Source: Liolophura sinensis (lineage: Eukaryota; Mollusca; Polyplacophora; Chitonida; Chitonidae). From it: 64,000 nt of DNA. Below are positions 11,212-23,780 of this stretch, in pieces. The stretch spans positions 10,843,608 through 10,907,607 of the forward strand of contig NC_088299.1 of assembly GCF_032854445.1 (NCBI RefSeq), written 5' to 3'. The notes beneath the pieces are model-generated. The model was not told the DNA's origin, did not search any database, and saw nothing but the letters and a program-made list of their open reading frames with translations. Numbering within the stretch: the first letter of the stretch is position 1; the number at the start of each line of letters is the position of its first letter. The translations under genes were made by a program, and so were the position numbers.

Positions 11212-14079
11212 CTGGAAAGAAAACAGAATATACTAAGTTAATTTTCCTGCGCTATAACGTCTCTTACTTTACTATTTTATAAATTTATAATGCTTAGAAA
11301 AACACGAAGAATCATCTACAAATCTAGGCTTTGTAAAAGACAATCGTCAAGCTATCGTCAATAGACTACACAGACAATGTCCAAAACAACAGTCAAGACA
11401 AATTGAAGAACTAATAAAGTACATTAGAAACTATATATAGGACGGAGTCATGTAGGCCCAAAGATAAGGAATCATCAATTCCCAATGATGACGGAAAGAC
11501 GCGAGGGATGTTCTAAGCTTGTAAACGTAATCCACATTCCAATCGTGGAGCAATGACAGGACGGGTGTTAATCAAAATGCAATGTATCATTTGGGCTTTG
11601 ATTGCTTTTGTTCATATATCCTTCGCGACATGATTTAACGCAGCACATCCATGAATACAAAAATTCCCTCATTAGTTGGAATTAGAAAAGAGAATCGGAA
11701 CTAGTTCCTGGATACACCATCCTTGTTTATATTGACCACAGATTTATGCACTTTAATACCGTTTTCATGAGATTGCTTATAAAATGAGGCGAAAATACAG
11801 CATGTTGAATAATTGACGTCTGATTAACATTACTTTTTTCGTTTAGCAAATTCTGACCCATGCATAATACCAGGGGGTAGATAAGCTGCTATTGTTCAAG
11901 CATTTACATGAATATTAAAACTAGAACTATCTGCAGTTCACAGCTTCTATACAGCCTTCACGCATGGCTTTCGGCTTCTGCCTTATGCAGTACAGATCAG
12001 TATAGGGATATAACCATGATTGTAACAGTCGTGAATAAGTGAAGTGGTGCTGGTATTTTAAGAAACACAACCGTGTAACTGCTGTCAGATTAAATAACGA
12101 CATTTGGATGAGTTCACTGATATGAACCGTGCAGCAATGTGTTATAGCTTTACGTACTGGTTCGTAGCCCAGGGAATTTGTTAATGAACTGAGTAAGGGA
12201 ATAACAACTGTGAATTTGCAGTTTTCTAGAAAAATGACGAAAAGCAAATTCCAAAAAGAAGCAAGAACAATAGCCTTCCAGCTTTTGGCTTGGAAGCTCA
12301 ACAAACCAAACCTGAGGTTAACTGACAAGATGCCGGGTTTCACTGGTTATGCGTGACAATTTTCCAAATGTCAAACTGTCGTTTTCTGTGGTTTTACTCA
12401 CCATGCTATACTCATTAATATTTGATTGAAATCGTCATACGCCTACAAGAAACAGAATCTGGAAAATGTTAAAAAGCGAGATATGTTCATGCATAAGCAA
12501 AACCCTTCGGTAAATTAATATCCAAGTATTTAAGGATAATTAAAAATGTCCAAATTAAAACTACTCTTACTATAACATAAATGACTTGCGAAGAAAACCG
12601 TTTTATAATTTAAAGAAATCTATGTAAAATACACCATCTGGGTGCGGATTTGCGTGTTCTACGGGAGGACACATTTATTTATTCATTGTAAAACTTGGAA
12701 TAAATGGAATAACCTTGACACAAGAGGTTTTGTAACAGTAACCTGATATTTGATGATATTCGTTGCAATCGTCGCATGCACACATGATCTGAGAGATATG
12801 TGCACACTATATTGCTACCCGAGTCAGGACAATTTCCTGTCGGCATGACCATTTGGAGAGTCTGTAGTTTCCTTCCATTCCAATCTTAATAGGCTCAAAT
12901 TAGGAAACGGGACGGCGGGATAGAAAGCCAATAGCCTGAAGACTCCATAAACATAGTGAATGAAGCCTGACATCCTTACTCGTCGCATATAGGCCTAATT
13001 GTCGCCCTTGTTACATGCACAGGTTTCCAACATGCTGTTTTTTACTGGCCGGCGTCCGGTATAAGCGGAGGGCCATTAGATTACCACGTCACAAAGTTGA
13101 AAGCAAATGAACTATTATCTGTTACATCAAAAATATCAAACGCTTATTTCCATTTCTTTACACCTTAATTTGCTCTTTATTTTTATTATTATTTCTAAAT
13201 CACAAAGTTTTATACTACCGTTAACACACAACTGGACCCTGTAAGAGTTTTTAATTGCTATATTTTGTTAAAAATAAATAATATTGGCCCAAAAAGTATT
13301 GCACATTTCTGGGGTGATAACCGGTAGCAAAGTGGATTATTTCATAGTTTGTTATTATTTTGTTAGTGTGGTTATCACTCAATTTTTTGACAGGCATTTA
13401 AATTTTGCACGTCAAAATGGATCTCCACACTTTCATGGGAAAACAAAAATGACCGAATTTCAAACAAATCCGAAGCATAAATAAAGAACATGCAGATGAC
13501 AGTTATATGCTTATCAATTTCGTGACGGATATGATATTTATATGATATTTATGCTAATTAACAGCGCTAAAAGTGGTAAATTTAAGTCAAAATTATGTAA
13601 ATAGTTTCTGCATAGTATTTTAAATCACTTTGTCCAATGCCATACTTTGATCATGTAACCAAAAATACCATCAAATACTAATCCAGTTGTAAGTGGCAAA
13701 ATTACATAACGACAGGATAATTCGCAGTGAAGAATAACAACAGTGAATAGGGATGGCTCCTGAGAAATGTCAGTTTACCTCAGTTAGGATTTTTATACTG
13801 ATTGTAAAACCTTAAATGGTACTTACACTCTTCCCTAACCCGAGCATGATAGCGTAGGTAGAATTATGTAAAGCTACCGCAGTGATATTAAATGCGATTT
13901 AGTGAAGACGTCCAGGATATCTCAAAATGCTGTTTTGTGATCAAATGTAACAGACATTATATGAAAACTTATTTCGGTAATAGATAATAGTGCCCTTGCT
14001 GAACACGAAAACAGTGCAGAGACTAGGCGTCGATGATGTTTAGCCCACTCATGCAGCGCGCGGAGTGACGTATAAACAC
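11212..14079. other. Anonymous AT-rich intergenic DNA
   Basis: No coding region, terminal repeat or SINE was recognised here. A 138-codon open stretch at 11,927-12,343 (minus) has no recognisable domain and no splice or context support. An upstream exon or promoter of the GPCR may lie here unseen. Confidence 0.5.
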
Positions 14080-16134
14080 AAATTCAGCATGAATTCACAT
14101 GTCAACAGTATCCTTAATCAAAGCTCGATTTCGCTGAAAATTAGATACATTTAGATAAAATTAGATATTAATATAGATCATTAAATGGACTTACCGTTAG
14201 TTCCAAAATATAAGTTTTGTGGTAGGTTGTACAGATGTATCACGGAACAACCTCCACCATTCCTCTCCTATCGACTGAGCGAATCACTGGACCTAACTCC
14301 AACAATCTACTATAGTTCAGAATGAGGCTGCTAAATACAAAGTATTGATCTTCACCTTTGGTGCTTTCCCTCTTGGGCCTTACCAATCAGCTATTACCCA
14401 TGAGCGGTGGTGACAAATCTGTTTCTTTCTCAGTCAGTGCTCACCAATGTCCTACAATGGATGTTCACACTTATCTATATATAGAGCGAAAACTCAACCA
14501 GCATGCTATATGCGCATATACCGCACGATAATGGCAACGAACCAATCCATGTGCGCTAAAGCCTTGCACAAGGAAGCAACTGTGGCATTTGCTCCTTGCT
14601 TGTGTCACAAGTCAAAAATCAAAGGCCTCGCTCAATTTATTCCTACACATAAATAATGGTGGATAATTTTCTCTGCTTTTGCATAGGCACCACCCATTCT
14701 CTGTTTGTTTGTTGGCTTTTCTGTTGTTATCAGATTTTGGCCTGGTCCCTTTGTATGGCTTCAATGTGTTTGCATATCAGACGTCGTGGCATCAGATGTA
14801 CCTCATTTTGAGTAATACTAGACAAGTAACGTCAAGTAATTTGCAATAAACATCACGCTTTTTTTACCTAGTTTTGTTTAAGCTATCGTGGAGAATGTGT
14901 AAATTACTACTATTTAAGTATTTAAATGAACAGTTTTAAAAGATAAACCTAACAGGTAAATTGACACAGGTTAAGTGTGATCATTTGCCAATTACCCCAC
15001 TCTCCTCGCTGCTCTGGTTTTGCTCTCTATGGTGTGTCTTTTATTATATACTTTTATTCTTCTCGCCTTTTCCCTCTTGTATTTCGTGATATTATATCCT
15101 TATGCACCATTTTGGTGTCAAGAGCTTTATAGAACTCACACAGAGAATAATCCAGTTTGTTGGTCATGACATGATGATGTCTACATACAACGAACACAAA
15201 AATGGACAAAAAAATTAGCAAAAAATCGGTGTCCATGTATATGTAACGTTGGATAAAAAGATGCTTAAAGAAATTGCATCCTGCATGGAAATGTTTCCTG
15301 GCGTCAGTCTTGTAGGCTGTGCATTGAAGGAAACACTATTCATGCCGGATATGAAGGATACAGTTTTAGTCCAGCTACACGTCACAATAGATCTGGATGC
15401 ATTTAACTTATATGTCAAATAATCCTATAGTTTCGCAATTTCGTGATAAATTCAGTTTGTAGGACGCTAATTTTACCATGTCGAGCATTGCGATGATCCG
15501 TTGATTAAATGGTGGCTTTTACTGTGCTGTGATTTTAACAAGTGGCGTTCACCAGAAATGTAGATGGCATCCCCACTGATTGGTTTCTATTATACAATTA
15601 ATCCACCTTCAAAAGCCAATGTCCGAAATTTGCACTTGTGGTTAGCCATATGTGTGATGAGAACTTAAAGCACCTCCAAGTAACGTTTTCTTTGATTACA
15701 ATAAAACTGCGTGGATATACTATTTGCCTGTGTATTATTGAACACAGTTATGAAGGATTACGATTTGAGGTCATGTCGGCAATTTTTCTGCTATATGAGC
15801 TCTGTGGGATGCATGGGATTAAGTGTGACTGAAAATAATTGCAGTGGCTGATAGATGGATAGGAAAAATAAGTTACAATGGTTAGCTATATCGACGGCAG
15901 CCCCAGTGTAAAATGTGCGGAAATACGGCCGAAAATTACAATCCTTAAAACTTGTGCCGTTGTTGAATTCTGAACACAGAATAAAAGCTGTCCACATCAA
16001 AGGTTTGCCTGAGTTAAATTGCGACGGTCGGGATGCGTAGGCCTGTAGATGTCGCAAATTGCGCTTGGCATAACTTCCTTGACAATACATTTAAGAAAGA
16101 GCTGCAACACCCTCGAAAATGCTCTTGGCTTATA

Positions 16135-16205
16135 GTGTCAGAGCCAGATTGGGATAAGTGGAATATTGTCGAGTACGACATAAAACCCCAATGAAATCAA
16201 TAAAT
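16135..16205 (+). mobile_element. SINE family A 3' tail fragment
   Basis: GTGGAATATTGTCGAGTACG followed by ACATAAAACCCCAATGAAATC and AATAAATA matches the terminal part of family A. The second block copy carries the same fragment at about 21,117-21,190, so the insertion predates the duplication. Confidence 0.7.
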
Positions 16206-16344
16206 ATAGTGTAAGTAAACCGCTTCTCAGCTGATGAGGCGATAGCTTCAGAGCCTCAAAAGACAAGACCATATTCATTGCAGAATTGGACAGACGTGTG
16301 AGTATATCATACAACATGAAGGCATCGTCCTACATAAACCTCAC

Positions 16345-17118
16345 ATCGACGTTTGGCCTGACATGCCTGTTGTGTGTTGTCACACCGACGTTTGGGGTAA
16401 CATCCCTGTTGTGTGTTGGGGTGACATGTCTGTTGTGTGTTGGAGTGACATGCTTGTTGTGTGTTGTGTGTTAGGGCGCAATGCCAGTTTTGTGTTGGGA
16501 CGACATGCCTCTTGTGTGTTGGGGCGACATGCCTGTTGTGTGTTAGGGTGACATTTTTGTTGTGTGTTGGGGGGACATTTTTGTTGTGTGTTGGAGTGAC
16601 ATGTCTGTTGTGTGATCGGGGGGCATGCCTGTTGTGTGTTGGGGTGACATGCCTGTTGTGTGTAGGGGTGACATGCCTGTTGTGTGTTGGGGTGACATAG
16701 AAGTTGTATGTTGGGACGACATGCCTGTTGTGTGTTGGGTGACATGCCGGTTGTGTGTTGGGGTGACTTGCCTGTTGTGTGTTGGGTGACATGCCGGTTG
16801 TGTGTTGGGGTGACATGTCTGTTGTGTGTTGGGGGGGACATGTCTTTTGCGTGTTGGGGGACATTCCTGTTGTGTGTTGGGACGACATGTCTCTTGTGTG
16901 TTGGGGTGACATGCCAGCTCTGTGTTTGGACGACATGCCTGTTGTGTGTTGGGATGACATGCCAGTTGTGTGTTGGGAGGACATGCCTGTTGTGTGTTGG
17001 CCTGACATGTCTCTTGTGTGTTGGGGTGACATGCCAGCTCTGTGTTTGGACGACATGCCTGTTGTGTGTCTGGGTGACATGCCTGTTGTGTGTTGGGGAA
17101 CATGCCTTTCTGTGTGTG
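16345..17118 (+). repeat. 24-bp minisatellite (copy 1), about 32 units
   Basis: The unit is close to GTGTTGGGGTGACATGCCTG followed by TTGT. Because 24 is a multiple of 3 and the unit lacks stops in five of six frames, long open frames arise on both strands: octapeptide repeats such as HTTGMSPQ, TQQACHPN and THNRHVTP (minus) or DMPVVCWG and GVTCLLCV (plus). The longest is 338 codons at 16,307-17,323 (minus). Codon usage is dictated by the repeat and there is no domain, so I treat it as noncoding. Confidence 0.92.
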
Positions 17119-20100
17119 GCATTGCGTTGTGGTATAAAGCAATTGTGAATGCAAATGCCCTATGACTGGCTTGGCACATGGAAACGTACACAGTAGGACC
17201 TATCCACGGTAAATGAAACAAAAGTTCGCCCTTGGTTAAGTTGCACGATTTCCCTGATTCTCGAAGATCTATTGGTCTTACATGGGTGTTTTGAGGTTTA
17301 TTTGGAAGGATAACTTCCAGCAATATAAAAGCAATATTTTATGACAGTTGTTGGCCTCTTAATATTCATTCTTTTTGGACTAAACTTTAGATCATTTTCC
17401 ACAGACGACATTTCAAAGCATACCTGCTGTCTAAAGTCTAATAGCAGTTCCCACAATTGTGGGTTATTGATCCACACAGGAAATCCCGCGAAATTGATCG
17501 AGAGGAGATAGCACATGGCACTTAAAACTGGCCAGAGATTACCGGTATTTGATTATATACAAGTGAAGGTTCAACGGAATTTACCCATCATGGCCATGTG
17601 TCAGTCAGAATACGTGTCGATTGACTTTTAACCATTTAAAAGACAGCGAATCTCTCACTGCTGACACAACCTGGCGTTGCCTATGACCTGGTATAATACG
17701 TTTGTGAACCATTATATGTTGTTATGAAGGCCGGGCATTGATAATTAGTACTCTAAAACTGAATCTATCCTTACACCTTCGTTGGGTCGGCAACGGTGAT
17801 ATTTTACATGGCCGTTTGATTCTCATACAAAGAATACCGGAGAGGCGTCAAGTCATGTCCTTCAAAGGTTCGCTCAGAAAGGATTATAAAGAGAAAGAGG
17901 CGCTATATTTTTTTCTGTTTTCATAGAATTCTTTGATCACCATGATCAACCAATTACTTTCATTAATTTGTGGGCTACAAGTTTAAAAACATCTAAATTT
18001 AAATATTTAATGACTTGAAAGTTCCCATGGCCAAAAAGCGCGCGGGAAATCGCTCTAACATGGCCATCAAAACAACACAACCTGTGCAATATCTCGTTCT
18101 GACCAGCTGTACAGAGAGATCGTAAATGAGGTGATGAGCTGTCAAGCAGTGTCGTGATCGGGTAAATCAGCACCACTAGAAATATGTCACTGGCTGCAGC
18201 TGCGATTTTCGTATATGACACCTTTCATTTTTTTCGTTCTGAGGAATACGCCCCAGGTGTTTGAGTCAGACGTGTACATGTACTCACGAATCAAAAATGA
18301 TTCGTTTACATGTGAACGACTTTTCCCGCCAACTTTGTACCTGACATTCTTGGCTTGCCTTTTTTCTTCTTTCCAGGTTTCAACAATTGCAATTTTCAGA
18401 CAAACTACAGTTGCATACTCCTCACAGTATATAGGTAATACAAGGTTAGGCGCCAGTGGTAGGGGTGTAATCAGGTGCTAACGTCCTCCTCCCTATTTTT
18501 AGGGTGGAAGATACCAAAAAATACATAAATAAAAGACAAAGAAGAGAAAAAAAGGAAAAGAGAGTGCTGTTACACCAGAAGTCGCCAAAATACGCCTTTC
18601 ATCTTATATGAAAGGCCGTAAGCTCACGGAACCCTTGAAATCTCGCCTATTGACTGGCATAGTAACTCAACTACTACAACCAACAATCGCTATGAATATG
18701 ACTGATTAAGACAAATAAAGAAAGAACGAATAAAACATGTAGTTTACCCCGGCTTCCTGTCACAATTTTAGTTACCAAAAATCACCTCAAACGCGTAACT
18801 TGGTATCTAAAATAGCTAAACTAAGATTCTGGACTTTGCGTCCCTGGACCGTCGCCCTTATTTGGTTGTGAGAGTAGTTCTGAGAGTAGCTTTCGTCCCA
18901 TCCCAAAAATGCTCTGCTCCCACCCCACTAAACATTTTGATTATATGATTAGCTGGCATTCCTGGTGACGTCTCTGTTTTCTTCGACCCCAAATTTCGGA
19001 GTCCTTTTTACTCCTCACAGTGAGATTGCCGTCTACATCACTGAAGAATGCAATTTGTTGTCCATGTCATTTGTGCTGTGTGACATTTTTAATCAGCGTT
19101 GCTGGCGAGGCTGTATTCGGAAGATCCGCGAACCTAGACAGTCATATAAACGAGTTTCAGCCGATGTCAAAGTTAATTTGTGCCCTGGGACAAATTGATG
19201 GCATAAAACATTACGGACCATAAAATATAAACAAATTTTGCATTAATTCACAGCATGTCAACAGTATCCTTAATCAAAGCTCGATTTCGTTGAAAATTAG
19301 ATACATTTAGATAAAATTAGATATTAATATAGATCATTAAATGGACTTACCGTTAGATCCAAAATGTAAGTTTTGTGGTAGGTTGTACAGATGTATCACG
19401 GGAACAACCTCCACCATTCCTTGTCTCTCTCCTATCGACTGAGCGAATCACTAGACCTAACTCCAACAATCTACTATAGTTCAGAATGAGGCTGCTAAAC
19501 ACTAGGTCATGATCTTCACACCTTTGGTGCTTTCCCTCTAAGGGCCTTACCAATCAGCTATTGCACATAAGAGGTGGTGACAAATCTGTTTCCTTCTCAA
19601 CCAGTATGCTATATGTACATGCGCTATACGATAATGGCAACGAACCAATCCATCGGCACCAAAGCCTTGCACAAGGAAGCAACTGTGGCATTTGCTCCTT
19701 GCTTGTATCACAAGTCAAAAATCAAAGGCCCCGCTCAATTTATTCCTACACATCAATAATGGTGGATAATTTTCTCTGCTTTTACACAGGCACCACCCAT
19801 TCTTTGTTTGTTTGTTGGCTTTTCTGTTGTTATCAGATTTTGGCCTGGTCATTTTGTATGGCTTCAATGTGTTTGCACATCAGACGTCGTGGCATCAGAT
19901 GTACCGCATTTTGAGTACTACTAGACAAGTAACATCAAGTAATTTGCAATAAACATCACGCTTTTTTTACCTAGTTTTGTTTAAGCTATCGTGGAGAATG
20001 TGTAAATTACTACTATTTAAGTATTTAAATGAACAGTTTTAAAAGAAAAACCTAACAGGTAAATTGACACAGGTTAAGTATGATCATTTGCCAATTACCC

Positions 20101-21116
20101 CACTCTCGTCGCTGCTCTGGTTTTGCTCTCTATGGTGTGTCTTTTATTATATACTTTTATTCTTCTCGCCTTTCCCTCTTGTATTTCGTGATATTATATC
20201 CTTATGCACCATTTTGGTGTCAAGAGCTTTCTAGAACTCACACAGAGAATAATCCAGTTTGTTGGTCATGACATGCTGATGTCTACATACAACGAAGACA
20301 AAAATGGACAAAAAATAGCAAAAATCGGTGTCCATGTATATGTAACGTTCGATTAAAAGCTGTTCGAAAATGGCATCCTTCATGGAAATGTTTCGTGGCG
20401 TCAGTCTCGAGGACTGCGCACTGAAAGAAATGTTGGATATGATGGATATAGTTTTAGTCCAACTACACGTCACAATAGATCTGGATGAATTTAACTTGTA
20501 TGTCAATTAATCCTATAGTATCGCCGTTTCGTGCTGCATTCAGTTTGTAGGACGCTAATTTTACCATGTCGATCATTGCGATGATCCGTTGATTAAATGG
20601 TGGCTTTTACTGTGCTGTGATTTTAACAAGTGGCGTTCACCAGAAATGTAGATGGCATCCCCACTGATTGGTTTCTATTATACAATTAATCCACCTTAAA
20701 AAGCCAATGTCCGAAATTTGCACTTGTGGTTAGCTATATATGTGATGAGAACTTAAAGCACCTCCAAGCAATTTTTTTTTGATTACAATAAAACTGCGTG
20801 GATGTACGCATTTCCTTGTGTATTATTGAACATAGTTATGAAGGATTACGATTTGAGGTGATGTCGACAATTTTTCTGCTATATGAGCTCTGTGGGATGC
20901 ATGGGATTAAGTGTGACTGAAAATAATTACAGTGGTTGATAGATGGATAGGAAAAATAAGTTACAATGGTTAGTTAATGTGTGCGTGAGTTAAATTGCGA
21001 CAGTCGGGGTGTGTAGGCCTGTAACTGTCGCAAACTGCGCTTGGCATAACTTCCTTGACAATACATTTAAGAAAGAGCTATAACACCCTCGTAAATGCTC
21101 TTGGCTTATAGTGTCA

Positions 21117-21190
21117 GAGCCAGAGAGGGATAAGTGGAATATTGTCGAGTACGATGTAAAACCCCAATGAAATCAATAAATAAATATAGT
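21117..21190 (+). mobile_element. SINE family A 3' tail fragment (block copy 2)
   Basis: Counterpart of 16,135-16,205, with GTGGAATATTGTCGAGTACG and an AATAAATAAATA end. Confidence 0.68.
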
Positions 21191-21327
21191 GTAAGTAAAC
21201 CGCTTCTCAGCTGATGAGGCGATAGCTTCAGAGCCTCAATGAACAAGACCGTATTTGATGCAGAATTGGACGGACGTGTGAGTATATCAGACAACATGAA
21301 GACATCGTCTTACATAAACCTGAAATC

Positions 21328-21990
21328 GACGTTTGGAATGACATTTCTGTTGTGTGATGTCACACTGACGTTTGGGACGACATGCCTCTTGTGTGTTGGG
21401 GGCGACATGCCTGTTGTGTGTTGGGGTGACATACCTGTTGTGTGTTAGGGGGGCATGTCTGTTGTGTGTTGGGTGATATGCCTGTTTCTGCTGGGGTGAC
21501 ATGTCTGTTGTCTGTTGGGTGACATGCCAGTTGTGTGTTGGGACAACATACCTGTTGTGTGTTGGGGTGACATGCCTGTTGTGTGTTGGGGTGACATGCC
21601 TGTTGCGTGTTGGGGTGACATGCCTGTTGTGTGTTCGGATGACATGCCTCTTGTGTGTTGGGGTGACATGCCTGTTTGTGATGGGTGACATGCCTGTTGT
21701 GTGTTGGGCTGACATGCCTGTTGTGAGTAGGGGTGACATGCCAGTTGTGTGTTGGGACAACATACCTGTTGTGTGTTGGGGTGACATGCCTGTTGTGTGT
21801 TGGCGGGATGTGGCTGTTGTGTGTTGGGGGGACATGCCAGTTGTGTGTTGGGGTGACATGCCTGTTGTGTGTTGGGGTGACATGCCTGTTGTGTGTTGGG
21901 GGGACATGCCTGTTGTGTGTTGGCGGGATATGTCAGTTGTGTTTTGGGGAGACATGCCAGTTGTCTGTTGGGGAACATGCCTTTTTGTGT
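21328..21990 (+). repeat. 24-bp minisatellite (copy 2), about 27 units
   Basis: Same unit as at 16,345-17,118, with fewer units and different variant order. Long open frames again run through it, 236 codons at 21,287-21,997 (minus) being the longest. Both copies share the same non-repeat C-terminal codons (VY VxRCLHVV), which reflects the duplication rather than selection. Confidence 0.92.
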
Positions 21991-23780
21991 GCTGCATTGC
22001 GTTGTGGTATAAAGCAATTGCGAATGCAAATGCCCTGTGACTGGCTTGCCATATGGAAACATACGCAGTAGGACCTATCTACGGTAAATGAAACAAAAGT
22101 TCGCCCTTGGTTAAGTTGCACGATTTCCCTGATTATCGAAGATTTATTGGTTTTAGATGTGTCGATTGACTTTTAACCATTTAAAAGACAGCGAACCTTT
22201 CACTGCTGACAAAACCTGGCGTTGCCTATGACCTGGTATAATACGTTTGTGAACCATTACATGTTGTTATAAAGGCCGGGCATTGATAATTAGTATTTTA
22301 AAACTGAATTTATCCTTACACCTTCGTTGGGTCGGCAACGGTGATATTTTACATGGCCGTTTTGATTCTCATACAAAGAATCCCGGAGAGGCGTCAAGTC
22401 ATGTCCTTCAAAGGTTCGCTCAGAAAGGATTATACAGTGAAAGAGGCGCTATATTTTTTTTATCTGTTTTCATAGAATTCTTTGATTACCATGATCAAAC
22501 AATTACTTTTATTAATTTGTGGGCTACAATTTTAAAAACATCTGAATTTAAATATTTAATGACTTGAAAGCTCCCATGGCCAAAAAGCGCGCGGGAAATC
22601 GCTCTAACATGGCCATCAAAACAACACAACCTGTGCAATATCTCGTTCTGAAAAGCTGTACAGAGAGATAGTAAATGAGGTGATGAGCTGTCAAGCAGTG
22701 TCGTGACCGGGTAAATCAGCACCACTAGAAATATGTCACTGGCTGCAGCTGCGATTTTTGTATATGACGCCTTTCATTTTTTTTCGTTCTGAGGAATACG
22801 CCCCAGGTGTTTGAGTCAGACGTGTACATGTACCCACGAATCAAAAATGATTCGCTACATGTGAACGACTTTTCCCGCCAACTTTGTACCTGACATTCTT
22901 GGTTTGCCTTTTTTCTTCTTTCCAGGTTTCAACAATTGCAATTTTCAGACAAACTACAGTTGCATACTCCTCACAGTATCTAGGTAATACAAGGTTAGGC
23001 GCCAGTGATAGGGGTGTAATCAGGTGCTAACGTCCTCCTCCCTATTTTTAGGGTGGAAGATACCAACAAATACATAAATAAAAGACAAAGAAGAGAAAAA
23101 AAGGAAAAGAGAGTGCTGTTACACCAGAAGTCGCCAAAATACGCCTTTCATCTTATATGAAAGGCCGTAAGCTCACAGAACCCTTGAAATCTCGCCTATT
23201 GACTGGCATAGTAACTCAACTACTACAACCAACAATCGCTATGAATATGATTGATTAAGACAAATAAAGAAAGAACAAATAAAATATGTAGTTTACCCCG
23301 GCTTCCTGTCACAATTTTAGTTACCAAAAATCACCTCAAACGCGTAACTTTGTATCTAAAAATAGCTAAATTAAGATTCTGGACTTTGCATCCCTGGACC
23401 GTCGCCCTTGTTTTGGCTGTGAGAGTAATTCTGAGAGTGGCTTTCGTCCCATCCCAAAAATGTTCTGCTGCCAGCCCCCTAAACATTTGATTATCTGATT
23501 AGCTAGCATTCCTGCTGACGTCTCTGTTTTCTTCGACCGCAAATTTCAGAGTCCTTTTTACTCCTCACAGTTAGGTTGCCGTCCACACTATTGAAGAATG
23601 CAATTCCATGTCATTTGTGCTGTGTGACATTTTAAATCAGCGTTGCTGGCGAGGCTGTAGTCGGAAGATCCGCAAACCTAGACAGTCGTATAGATGAGTT
23701 TCAGGCAATGTCAAAGTTAATTTGTGCCCTGGGACAAATTGATGGCCTAAAACATTACGAACCCTAAAATAACAAAAAAT

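Larger units (their letters stand above)
14080..19231 (+). repeat. Tandem segmental duplication, copy 1 (about 5.15 kb)
   Basis: The block is repeated immediately downstream, in the same orientation, at 19,232-23,780. Matching landmarks are CAACAGTATCCTTAATCAAA (14,102 and 19,258), CAAGGAAGCAACTGTGGCAT, TGGTGTCAAGAGCTTT, the 24-bp array, and GGGTGGAAGATACCAA. Copy 1 has three segments that copy 2 lacks: about 14,430-14,490, 15,885-16,005 and 17,290-17,610. It contains no convincing protein gene. Confidence 0.93.
19232..23780 (+). repeat. Tandem segmental duplication, copy 2 (about 4.5 kb)
   Basis: Direct repeat of 14,080-19,231, roughly 90-95% alike by eye outside indels. It is shorter because of the three gaps noted for copy 1 and a shorter minisatellite. 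Similarity ends around 23,765-23,785 after AAAACATTACGAACC. Confidence 0.92.

Noticed and set aside
11927-12343. 138-codon minus-strand frame as a receptor or membrane protein exon
   Set aside because: It has some hydrophobic stretches but no recognised motif, no ordered membrane pattern and no supporting splice sites.
16307-17323. 338-codon open frame of His/Thr/Gln/Met octapeptide repeats as a protein gene
   Set aside because: The openness follows from a 24-bp unit lacking stops; several frames on both strands are equally open, and there is no signal peptide, domain or flanking gene structure.
17946-18221. 91-codon minus-strand frame that is also partly open in the second block copy (22,495-22,725)
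   Set aside because: The similarity is explained by the tandem duplication. Changes between copies do not obviously favour synonymous sites, and no domain is recognised.
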